From positions 34,333,257 to 34,397,256 of the forward strand of contig NC_083607.1 in assembly GCF_029168945.1 (NCBI RefSeq): a stretch of 64,000 nt of DNA. Reading direction: 5' to 3'. Position numbers and translations under genes: made by a program. Source of the DNA: Cannabis sativa (taxonomy: Eukaryota; Streptophyta; Magnoliopsida; Rosales; Cannabaceae). Shown one piece after another: positions 12,112 to 22,531 of this stretch (its first letter is position 1; each line of letters starts with the position of its first letter). Below the pieces are notes generated by a model. That model saw nothing but the letters and a program-made list of their open reading frames with translations. It was not told the origin of the DNA and did no database searches.

Positions 12112-13986
12112 TGTTAGGTTTTGTGCCCTAAATAAAACCCATTTCAATATAATCAGATTTACTTATTAATAAAGATCAGAAATAATATTTTATGTTGCAT
12201 GATTCACATGATTTATTTCATGTATATATATAGAATGTATGAATTCTATTTAAGTCCTGAACATATGAATTTATTAATGATTATAGTGTTGTCAGCACAG
12301 TGGAATATAATCTTAATTATATGTTCGAAAGTTTATTCCCTGATTTGTCAGTTCACTGGATTTAAACTGACATGATAATCAGCGATAGGTATTCTTACAC
12401 CTTGGATAAGTATTATGTCCTTTCTAGGGCGTTGGCAAAGTTTACCAGTATCGGATGTATGGAGTATACATCGGAAGGGACCGATATTGAACTTTGATTA
12501 GATATATTAAAATTTACCGTAATATCTATTCAATTCATTATCACCTATTGATCCTAGATCAAATGATCTTAATCCTTATATGGTTAGGTTCGATCTCAAG
12601 AGTATTATACATGTTCTTTTATTTGTTAGTTAAGCCTACTTTTTGGTCAGGGTGATACGTACATTTTGGGAACATGATAGTATAATTGAGTGGGAGCGCT
12701 AACATAAATATGGAGTCTATAACTTCTATAGGAATTTAGAAGTGAAACGATGATATCCTTCGAGCTTGGATAAATAGAGATAAATGGTGGAGATCTCATT
12801 TCACTTCACTGAAATATCATTTATACGGAGCTAAGTGTTTTAAGGATAAAATACATTGAAGGTGTAACGGTAATTTAGTACCTATTCAATGTAGATCACC
12901 TATTAGAGGGTCATTGATCAAATTAGGATTATAACAATAAATAATTAATAGTGTATCTGCATCGTGGAACATATAGAGCGTTCTATATGACTGAGAGTGC
13001 AATTCCAAGTTCTAAGTGTGGATTCAATGAGGAATGAATAAGTTAGGGAATTTACTTGGTAAATTCGGTTCGACTTATTGAAAGCTCGCTTATATAGACC
13101 CATGGTCCCCATACTAGTTGAGACCATACTGCTTGTAAGACTCAGTTAATTGATTTTAATTAATCAATTATAATTCTAAAGTTAGACTATGTCTAGTTTA
13201 TGAATTTTCACTAAGCAAGGGCGAAATTGTAAAGAAAAGAGATTCTAGGTTTTATTTTTTAATTAAGAGACTTTATATATCTAATTAATAAATATATTAA
13301 ATGACAATATTATTTAATAATTAATTTTTGGTTATTAAATAATTAGAATTGGCATTTAAATGGTTGAATTGAAAAATTGGTATTTTTGAGAAAGTGGGAT
13401 TAAGAAATGACAAAATGGCAAAATTGCAAAGTGAGGCCCATTATCCTCTAATATGGCCAGCCACTTTGTATAGGGTTTACCATTTATATTTTTCATTATT
13501 TTAATGCCATACAATTCTAACCTAAATGTAGATGGCATTCTATAAATAGAAAGTGATGGCTTCAGGAAACAAGGCAATGCATCTAATTTCCTTCAGAGAA
13601 AATTCTAAGCCTTCTCAAGCCGCCACTCTCTCTTCTCTTTTCTTCTCTTCAATTTCGAACCTTTGAGTTAATAGAGTAGTGCCCACACACATCAAGTGGT
13701 ATCTCAATCATAGTGTGGAAGATTGTGAAGAATCCAATCAACAAGAAGGAGAATCAGCATCAATGAATGAGAGAAAGAGATCCGAGTTCGCATCTTGTTA
13801 AGTTCTGCTACAGAAAGGAATCAAGCACTAGAGATCTGAACGGAAGGAGTCACTATATTCCGCAGCACCCAATGTAAGGTTTTCTTGAACCCATATTTGT
13901 TTATTTCATTATTTTAGAATTCATATTAGGATGTTAATGAAACATACATGGTAGTAAATCTAGATCCTGGTAAAATATTTCCAACA
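12112..13986 (+). mobile_element. C1 3' LTR
   Basis: It runs TGTTAGG to CCAACA, 1875 bp, preceded by the polypurine tract aagtgggagtt. It is the 3' LTR of the decayed pol upstream. To its right retroelement sequence stops and non-TE DNA begins, so this LTR marks the left edge of the segment that carries the synthase. It is repeated at 59932-61806. Confidence 0.9.
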
Positions 13987-14600
13987 TGGAGATCATCTCC
14001 CTTATGTCTGACTGCCATCGCCGATCATCAAGAACAAAGCCAAACTGAAAAAAAAAAAAACAATGACGGCCAATAATCAACAGCTTAATCTTAGCAACTT
14101 GCAAATCACAAACGTGAATTAATCAACAACAATCAACTACACAGAAAAGCAATCGATAAAAAAAATCAAATACAAAAATATAACTAAAAAACAAAGCAGA
14201 ACATTCATTCACTCCAAAGATTTACATAATCTTCGAAACATGTGTATTCGTTCTTCACAAAGATTTACATATGCTCATAATGATAAATTAAAATATATAC
14301 ACTTAAATTCTACTATTCAAAATATAATTGTTAATTTAGTGATCAATAAAATATGAATACTTATAAATAATAATAATAATAAAAATTGATTATAATAAAA
14401 TAAATATATAATAAACAATTAATTATAGATAACCAAACTAATCAATAGAACCGGTTCTAAAAATTAATTATAATCTGGCTCCTTAAATTAATTAAATTTA
14501 AAAATCAATTTCTAAAATAAATAATTCAATAAAACTCATTAGTATCGAAAAAGTCGCTGGAAAAATCACCGATATTGAAAAAATCATCGGAGTTAAATGT
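13987..14600. other. AT-rich non-coding DNA between C1 LTR and minisatellite
   Basis: No coding frame, LTR or recognised repeat is seen, only AT-rich sequence with scattered ccggttct motifs that lead into the array at about 14600. It is present again at 61807-62420. Confidence 0.5.
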
Positions 14601-15450
14601 CTCAAATATAAACTAAAATAGAACAAGTTCTATAACATAATAAGTAAAAACAAATAATAATGAATAACTCAAACCGGTTATAATTCAAATAGAACAGGTT
14701 TTATAACATAATAAATAAAAACAAATAGCACAAAATAATTGAAACCAATTATAATTAAAATAGAACTAGTTCTATAACAGTCTTATAATAAATAAAAACA
14801 AATAATAACAAATAACTCAAACCGGTTATAATTAAAATAGAACTGGTTCTATAACAGTCTTATAATAAATAAAAATAAATAACACTAAATAACTCAAACC
14901 GGTTATAATTAAAATTGAACCGATTATAATTCAAATAGAACCGGTTTTATAACATAATCAATAAAAACAAATAACACAAAATAACTCAAACCAATTATAA
15001 TTAAAATAGAATCGGTTCTATAACAGTCTTATAATAAATAAAAACAATAAACAATGAATAACTCAAACCGGTTATAATTAAAATAGAACTGGTTCTATAA
15101 CAATCTTATAATAAATAAAAAAAAATAACACTAAATAACTCAAACCGGTTATAATTCAAATAGAACCGGTTTTATAGCATAAACAATAAAAACAAATAAC
15201 ACAAAATAACTCAAACCAATTATAATTAAAATAGAACGGGTTCTATAACAATCTTATAATAAATAAAAACAAATAGCAATGAATAACTTAAACCGGTTAT
15301 AATTAAAATAGAACTGGTTTTATAACAGTCTTATAATAAATGAAAACAAATAACTCAAACCGGTTATAATTAAAATAGAACCGGTTCTATAACATAATGA
15401 ATAAAAATAAATAACACAGAATAATTCAAACTGGTTATAATTAAAAGAAA
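14600..15450. repeat. AACCGGTT-rich minisatellite, about 70-80-bp units
   Basis: About eleven imperfect units follow the pattern caaaccggttataatt, aaaatagaaccggttc, tataac..., aataaaaacaaata. Neighbouring starts at 14671, 14742, 14819 and 14896 give periods of 71-77 bp. Most units hold two copies of the self-complementary octamer AACCGGTT or one-mismatch forms. The array is copied at about 62420-63270 with small indels. Confidence 0.85.
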
Positions 15451-15779
15451 AAGAAGAAACTAAAATATAATTTAAAAAAAAAAAATGAGTTCCACAACAA
15501 ATGAACAAAAATAAATAACACATAATACCTCATAAAATTGCTTATAATGTTTTTCTTAAGAAAAGTTGGGGATCAATTCCAAAAATACTAAAGCATAAAT
15601 ATATACAGAACCGGTTCCATAACAAATTATATCACACAAATAACTCAAAAATATAAGATAATGAAACTGATTATTTTTATTAAAAAAATAAGATTAACAA
15701 ATAATAACACATAATTAACTCAAAATAAAGACTTTTGTTAATGACTTACAAAAATGATTTGTGCTCTTTTATTTGGCAG

Positions 15780-15886
15780 AACATTTGTAGAGAAAAACTA
15801 CCAAGATTTGAAAGCATTGAAGCGGAGGCTTCCATTCTTGATCTTGGAATGCAAAGGAGTTGAACCTCAATTATGGGCAAGATATG
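15780..15886 (+). pseudogene. Isolated exon resembling NADH dehydrogenase complex I subunit NDUFA2 (B8)
   Basis: This 107-bp open segment is bounded by a plausible acceptor (tatttggcag) and donor (tatg|gtattt). It translates to FVEKNYQDLKALKRRLPFLI and then an LECKGVEPQLWARY stretch, which matches from memory the central exon of the plant B8 subunit (FVEKNY..L, L..LI.EC.GV.PQ.WARY), a thioredoxin-fold accessory subunit of mitochondrial complex I. I find no convincing N-terminal or C-terminal exon nearby. It is most likely a gene fragment stranded in the duplicated cassette. The second copy, at 63607-63713, differs at two residues. A real gene with distant exons is possible but unlikely here. 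Confidence 0.7.
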
Positions 15887-17600
15887 GTATTTTCTATGCC
15901 TCTTTTGTCTTTTTAATTTATGTCATGTATTTAAAACTAAAATTTTTCTTATATTTGGTGAACTGAGCCCGAAAATTCTGACATTTTAATATAAAAATGG
16001 GTGTGGTTGAACCAAAAAGATCTTATATTAGCTATATTGTGATGTTAAATTTGATAATATTTTGCTACTGAAAATTGTATGGGTATCTTATTGAATTGAA
16101 AAGTTTTATACTTGATAATATCTAGTAGCAATTCTAGAGTGATATAATGGGAATTAGAGGAAGAGAAAGTCCTTAGTTTTTTAGAATTACAGTGGAAGAA
16201 GTAAGCATCCTAAGATATTCTATACTATTGCACATTTTTCTTTTCTTTCCAAAAAATGCTTTGAATTTTGAAATTTATTCAATAAATCTACTAATTGTTG
16301 CATGTTTTAGAAAATTTTCTTAGTTCTTACTTTTGACGCTGTGACGATGTCTATGGCAGATATTATAATATTCAATCTCTACCATAAGAAGGTTCCTCTA
16401 CTCCCCTTTGTTTTTATTATCTGCTTTGTCTTCATCTTTCTCCTTCTCTCTTCCATAAGAAACACTATTTCAATTCCTTTGCATTCTCATCATCGATCAA
16501 TTTAATTCTCCAAAACAAATGGCTTATCCAACCTAGCTTCACCTGAATCCTGTGACTACTCGGATCAAAATTAGATTCGTGACCCGGTTGGGACATCCCC
16601 AAGGTACGACCATACGCGTAAAGAGATTTTCAAGGACTGAAATTGCATCTCTGACAATAAATCTAACGGTCGGGATCTCATCAACTGGCCCTGGAAACCC
16701 ACCTATTGCCAACTCTAATCATTCGATCCCACTGCTTTTCTCCACACACGTACAGAGACACCGCCATTGGTACTTAGCTTGAGTCAAGCATTTAATTTAA
16801 TATTATATATATATATATAAAAAAAAAGTAAACTATGGGATTTTTACAATTTTTTATAAAAATATGGCATAAAAAAATATATATTAATGTAAAAAAACTA
16901 AAATATCCATAACCCCAAAACATTATTTATTTATGCCATAAAAATGTTAACTCTTATAATTTTTCCATATACTATTTAATTTCTACTATAAATTAACAAT
17001 AGTGTCAAGGAATATAATGGTCTTGATGAATCACGTGTAAACTGCCTAGTCCTTTTACAAACTCGTTTCTTCAAGTGGGCCAAAGCAAGGTCAAAGCCCA
17101 AGATATTTATCCAAGTGATCAAGAGTCCACTCTTCACACAACATCTCAATATCATATAATTGGCACTATTTCATTTCATTTGAACATGGGAGTGGACTTC
17201 AGCAAAGAAAGTCATGTTTGTTCCCACTCCCCCAACAATCATCTGATGAGCGTAGGTCACATTCACCAATTGCTCCACTTTCTCCACCATCTCGCCAAGT
17301 GTCTCCCATATTATCGTCTACCACTACAGTCAGTTTTTTGTGCCATTTAGCCCACTAAATGGTACACAAAAATACAATTTTGGAGAGCCAACTTTCACTA
17401 TAAATTACACCCTTTTTATTGTAAAATTTATTAGATTTTAGAGTAGAGAAAATACATTTTGCTATTTTATTTTTCTCTCCTATTATTATTTTATTTATAC
17501 TTATTTTAGTGACAAAAATGAGTGTATTAAAATAGTAATATTGCTGAGGTTAGAGTGTAGCTTTGTACTTCTTATTTTTAATATTGATATTGATTCCTAT
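15887..17600. other. Non-coding DNA upstream of the synthase, no gene recognised
   Basis: It is mostly AT-rich. A less AT-rich stretch at about 16510-16790 has a small open frame, but no protein family is recognisable and codon use is unconvincing. A TA run lies at about 16805-16820. No LTR homology is seen, so this is probably ancestral flank of the synthase gene. Sequence up to 16173 recurs at the window's end. Confidence 0.45.
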
Positions 17601-17606
17601 GTGTTT

Positions 17607-17670
17607 CATCTCCATATCTCATTTATTAAATTATTCTTCATCTCCATATCTCATTTATTAAATTATTCTT
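17607..17670 (+). repeat. 32-bp tandem duplication upstream of synthase
   Basis: Two perfect 32-bp copies (17607-17638 and 17639-17670), each starting catctccatatctc, lie about 0.8 kb before the synthase ATG. Confidence 0.92.
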
Positions 17671-18416
17671 CATCTGATAATTTTTCTTCCAAATTTAATA
17701 GTATCTTTTATATAAGTTCAGTCATGTTTTTCTTATGTAAGTTAGGCTATTAATTATTTTGATGTATTTATTATATTGTATGTCGTTTACTGCATTCTGC
17801 CAACATTGGTTTTTGTCGATTTATGATATATAATATGATATGCTGTTAAGTTAGAGGTAAGATTCAATTTATTTAAGATTATTTAATTTGCGCTTTTATT
17901 ATATACATCTTCTAGTTGTAATTAATGGGGTAGAATTAAGACTGTGTTTTGAATTAATATCGGTATTAGAATAGGATTTGCATGACTATATTTCTACCTT
18001 ACCAAGTTTTTTATCTGATAACACCCTTTCACTTATTATTTTCTTATTTTTAATTTATTTATATTTTTACCATATTCTATTTATACTAATCTTAAGTGGT
18101 ACATTACCTCCCTGTGGATACGACATATAATCTGTTTACTATCGTGACCGAAGTATAACTAATTGGGCGACATCACACCTATATCCCACAAACTAGCTAC
18201 TATAGTCAATTTCTTGTTTTTTTTCCAATAGCCAATTTTAAATGATGCCAAACTATTCAATGTATAATGTACATTTATTTTAAATAAGGGCTTCACCTAA
18301 CAAATGTGCCTAATTTTAGTTAATTTATTTTTTTATCGCATCTGACTATTTAAAGGAACTATCAAATTATAAAATATTTATGTCAATTCATTTGCCCCAA
18401 CTCCAATATATAATAT

Positions 18417-18424
18417 TATAAATA
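18417..18424 (+). promoter_or_regulatory. TATA box of the synthase gene
   Basis: TATAAATA lies 52 bp before the ATG at 18476. It would place transcription start about 25-30 bp downstream, with a short 5' leader. The promoter core looks intact although the coding sequence is broken. Confidence 0.6.
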
Positions 18425-18475
18425 GGATAGTTCTCTATTCATAATAATTCAAAATATCATTAGGACTGAAGAAAA

Positions 18476-20114
18476 ATGAATTGCTCAACATTCTCCTTTT
18501 GGTTTGTTTGCAAAATAATATTTTTCTTTCTCTCATTCAATATCCAAATTTCAATAGCTAATCCTCAAGAAAACTTCCTTAAATGCTTCTCGGAATATAT
18601 TCCTAACAATCCAGCAAATCCAAAATTCATATACACTCAACACGACCAATTGTATATGTCTGTCCTGAATTCGACAATACAAAATCTTAGATTCACCTCT
18701 GATACAACCCCAAAACCACTCGTTATTGTCACTCCTTCAAATGTCTCCCATATCCAGGCCAGTATTCTCTGCTCCAAGAAAGTTGGTTTGCAGATTCGAA
18801 CTCGAAGCGGTGGCCATGATGCTGAGGGTTTGTCCTACATATCTCAAGTCCCATTTGCTATAGTAGACTTGAGAAACATGCATACGGTCAAAGTAGATAT
18901 TCATAGCCAAACTGCGTGGGTTGAAGCCGGAGCTACCCTTGGAGAAGTTTATTATTGGATCAATGAGATGAATGAGAATTTTAGTTTTCCTGGTGGGTAT
19001 TGCCCTACTGTTGGCGTAGGTGGACACTTTAGTGGAGGAGGCTATGGAGCATTGATGCGAAATTATGGCCTTGCGGCTGATAATATCATTGATGCACACT
19101 TAGTCAATGTTGATGGAAAAGTTCTAGATCGAAAATCCATGGGAGAAGATCTATTTTGGGCTATACGTGGTGGAGGAGGAGAAAACTTTGGAATCATTGC
19201 AGCATGGAAAATCAAACTTGTTGTTGTCCCATCAAAGGCTACTATATTCAGTGTTAAAAAGAACATGGAGATACATGGGCTTGTCAAGTTATTTAACAAA
19301 TGGCAAAATATTGCTTACAAGTATGACAAAGATTTAATGCTCACGACTCACTTCAGAAACTAGGAATATTACAGATAATCATGGGAAGAATAAGACTACA
19401 GTACATGGTTACTTCTCTTCCATTTTTCTTGGTGGAGTGGATAGTCTAGTTGACTTGATGAACAAGAGCTTTCCTGAGTTGGGTATTAAAAAAACTGATT
19501 GCAAAGAATTGAGCTGGATTGATACAACCATCTTCTACAGTGGTGTTGTAAATTACAACACTGCTAATTTTAAAAAGGAAATTTTGCTTGATAGATCAGC
19601 TGGGAAGAAGACGGCTTTCTCAATTAAGTTAGACTATGTTAAGAAACTAATACCTGAAACTGTAATGGTCAAAATTTTGGAAAAATTATATGAAGAAGAG
19701 GTAGGAGTTGGGATGTATGTGTTGTACCCTTACGGTGGTATAATGGATGAGATTTCAGAATCAGCAATTCCATTCCCTCATCGAGCTGGAATAATGTATG
19801 AACTTTGGTACACTGCTACCTGGGAGAAGCAAGAAGATAACGAAAAGCATATAAACTGGGTTCGAAGTGTTTATAATTTCACAACTCCTTATGTGTCCCA
19901 AAATCCAAGATTGGCGTATCTCAATTATAGGGACCTTGATTTAGGAAAAACTAATCCTGAGAGTCCTAATAATTACACACAAGCACGTATTTGGGGTGAA
20001 AAGTATTTTGGTAAAAATTTTAACAGGTTAGTTAAGGTGAAAACCAAAGCTGATCCCAATAATTTTTTTAGAAACGAACAAAGTATCCCACCTCTTCCAC
20101 CGCGTCATCATTAA
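18476..20114 (+). pseudogene. CBCAS: Cannabinoid oxidocyclase (CBCA/THCA-synthase type) with a one-base frameshift
   Basis: This is an intronless berberine-bridge-enzyme-like flavoprotein. The family oxidatively cyclises cannabigerolic acid, with O2 reduced to H2O2, in the glandular-trichome secretory space. The first frame (18476-19363) gives 295 residues: an N-terminal signal peptide of about 28 residues, the FAD-binding domain with His114 in RSGGHDAEG and Cys176 in GGYCPTVG (the two covalent flavin links), and His292. One extra A in the AAA run at 19357-19359 shifts the frame, and TAG follows at 19361. From there the +1 frame stays open to 20114, with the substrate domain, the catalytic tyrosine (Tyr484) in [10 protein letters not shown] and the IPPLPPRHH end. 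Without the extra base the length is 545 residues, the normal family length. Remembered sequences place it nearer CBCA synthase (start [28 protein letters not shown]) than THCAS, and clearly not CBDAS. As read, it encodes a truncated, inactive protein. Confidence 0.9.
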
Positions 20115-20191
20115 TTATCTACCCATACTATGTATGCTCCCAAGTATGAAAATCTACATTACAACTGTGTAGACTATCATAAGATATATGT

Positions 20192-20197
20192 AATAAA
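20192..20197 (+). terminator. Probable poly(A) signal of the synthase
   Basis: AATAAA lies 78 bp after the stop codon in an AT-rich 3' region, a normal position for a plant polyadenylation signal. Confidence 0.5.
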
Positions 20198-21056
20198 ATA
20201 AATTGTCTTTCTTATTTCAATAGCAAATAAAATAATATTATTTGAGCTTATATGTTTATGGAACAATTTTAGTTTACATGTTCATGGATTAGAACATTAT
20301 AATATATTTATTAGTAAAATTTTTGGTACGTGTTCTTAAAATGATAATTGAAGTTTTATAGTAAAAGAATATTGTGTATTGACTTTTTTTTTTAATTATA
20401 ATCTAGAGTTACTTTTAGAATTTTGAGTATATGTAGATAAGTTATAATCTTATTTTACTTTATTAAAGAACTTTTGGTTCAATTAGATTAATGATAAAAA
20501 TGTTTGAGATCCACATATCCCTCTCCTTAGAAATTCAACAAGCTAGCTCTCGCATTACCAACCAAAATTTCTACAAACTCAAGACAATCAAGATTAACAT
20601 AATTCAAAATACAAACTTATATTATAGAGTAGAAAACTTTAGATAACCTTCAAGAACTCTTCCATAATTAAGGTAGTATTTACATGAGAGGAATGAAAAC
20701 AAAAAAATAAGAATGTGAATGGGAATGAAAATAGGAATAGTAATGAAATAGTATAGAATTTAAAATGTATTACAAAAATTGATAAAAAAATTATAAAATA
20801 TTTTATCATCTTGCATTGGAATAATATTTCATTCCAATTCAAAATAGTATAATCATCCCACCAAAATGATGGAAAACTTATTTTATTGGAATAATATTCT
20901 AATACTTTAAAATGCAACCAAATAAAGGAATGAATCAAAAATTATTTCTTTCCATTCTATTCCGATTCATTACTTTGACCCAATTGTCACATTTTAAAGA
21001 TTGAATTTTCCACCAAACAATCTGAATGTATGGTAAATGAATCCCAATTGAGAGTG
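20198..21056. other. AT-rich 3' flank of synthase, possible MITE at about 20670-20965
   Basis: There is no gene. The part from about 20670 (gtagtatttacatgagagga) to about 20965 has GGAATG-type motifs on the left and CATTCTATTCC-type motifs on the right, a layout typical of hAT-like miniature elements. I cannot fix inverted termini or a target duplication, so this is only a suspicion. Confidence 0.3.
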
Positions 21057-22477
21057 TGAGTTGTGTGATTGCTCAATAGCCAAGAGCTCTCCTTGTTTTG
21101 ATGATTAACAAATATTTAATTATTATTTGTTATTAAATAAATTTTTCAAGAAAAATTGGTATTTTTACCAAACTCCTTAAATTGACTAAAAATGGATTCA
21201 ACAAGCATATCAAGAGCAAAAGATTCATCAAGGGATCAACAACTCAAGACCCTATTCAAAAGAGGTCTTCAAAATCTCAAAGTCAAAAGTCAACCTGAAA
21301 CTCAAAGTAAAAGTCTACTCTCAGGAAAAGTACACTTTGGATCAAAACATATAAATCAAGCTAGAAAGCTCATCTACATCAACACTACACAAAATCAAAT
21401 GGTATAAATTTACTTCAGTCTTCTTAAAGTGATTTGCATAGCACAGTAGGGTTTATAAGTACAAATTTTGGCCCACTCACTAACTTGTGCAGTAAGTTTT
21501 CTCACTTGATGGTTCAAAAAAAAAATTAATTGAATTTCTAAATCACATTTTGTTTAACTAAGAGAACAAAATTAGAATTTTTAAAAATAGATAATCGAGT
21601 AAAGAGTTATCCACGTTATAGTGTCGAAAAATGCATGTTTTGAAACTGCCTGATTTTCAGCCTACCTTTTTTCAAAAAGGTAGTCCGTTTTTCACAGAAT
21701 AGGTATTCTGTTTTAAAAATAGAAGTCTATTTTTCCCAAGATTTATTTTGAAATGCGTGCTAACGGCTATAAACGGCTACTTTTCACACCAACACTATAT
21801 AAACTTGATTTTTACTCAAAAATAGGAGTTAAATGAGCATTTATATCATATACCTAACATATTCATGTGAGATTAATGAGCTTCCAAGTTTAAAATCCAA
21901 CAAACACTTTTCACATACTTTGAGCGAAAATTTTTGTTTATCAATCTAGGTTTCTATTGTATTATCATAATTCAAGAGTGATTTTGTTTGTAATTTCAAA
22001 CACAATTTCATATTGTGATTGAGGTGAGGTTGGCACTTGTATTGTAAATAACTCAGTTATAGCGAGATTGTCACTACAACAATCTGAGAAAGAGGTTAAT
22101 AGTCCTTGGCGTTGTAAAACTATTGTAAGATGTTTGGAAACACCTTGGTGAAAATTTCCTGATTGTAAGGGTTAGTCAAGCCTGTTAACTTGGCTCGATG
22201 TTGGAACTCAAAGCTAGGTCCATAGCTTTGAAGACCAAGGACATAAGTGGCTTAGCTCTACCGAACCTTGTAAAAATCGAGAGTTTGAAATTTCTTACCC
22301 TTAAACTCTTTACTTTAAAAGTTTGATTATTTGCTATACATTATTTCTTGCCATATTACTTGCATTTATTTGATTAAGTGTTAAATTGCATAGTTTTGTG
22401 TTAAAAGTTTTCAATTTACCGAAATTAGCTTAAATTTCCAATTCAACCCCCTCTTAAAAATATTTCTTCGGCTAACA
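21057..22477 (+). mobile_element. 5' LTR of Ty1/copia element CB (left edge approximate)
   Basis: The right end is clear: ...cttcggctaaca followed by ttgatatcagag, a primer site of the iMet type. The left end is placed near tgagttgtgtgattg only by style, as there is no second LTR to compare with. The length of about 1.4 kb fits copia elements with a large gag. Confidence 0.6.
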
Positions 22478-22478
22478 A

Positions 22479-22490
22479 TTGATATCAGAG
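22479..22490 (+). other. Primer-binding site of copia element CB
   Basis: TTGATATCAGAG differs by one base from the usual TGGTATCAGAG and directly follows the LTR end. Confidence 0.6.
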
Positions 22491-22531
22491 GAAAGGGTCA
22501 ATTTATTTGATTAGATTTCACTATCTAGAGC

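Noticed and set aside
14600..15450. Regular spaced repeats read as a CRISPR array
   Set aside because: The units are imperfect and contiguous, with no unique spacers, and this is plant nuclear DNA. It is a minisatellite.
16552..16782. A 76-codon open frame upstream of the synthase
   Set aside because: It has no recognisable domain, no promoter or splice context and little codon bias. The stretch is less AT-rich than its surroundings, which favours chance open frames.
18737..19299. Minus-strand open frames opposite the synthase
   Set aside because: They mirror the coding strand's codon structure and show no family resemblance.
19437..20114. A separate gene starting at a GTG codon after the synthase frameshift
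   Set aside because: It is the second half of the same oxidocyclase. The frame is open from just after the extra A at 19357-19359, and the residue numbering matches the family exactly.
18476..20114. THCA synthase or CBDA synthase proper
   Set aside because: The N-terminal and mid-protein variants I remember for THCAS (for example CFSKH) and CBDAS ([10 protein letters not shown], a one-residue-shorter protein) do not match. It is closest to the CBCA synthase type, although this rests on memory rather than alignment.
20639..20938. A 99-codon minus-strand frame in the synthase 3' flank
   Set aside because: It is rich in Phe, Ile and Leu as expected from AT-rich DNA and overlaps the suspected MITE. 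There is no family match.
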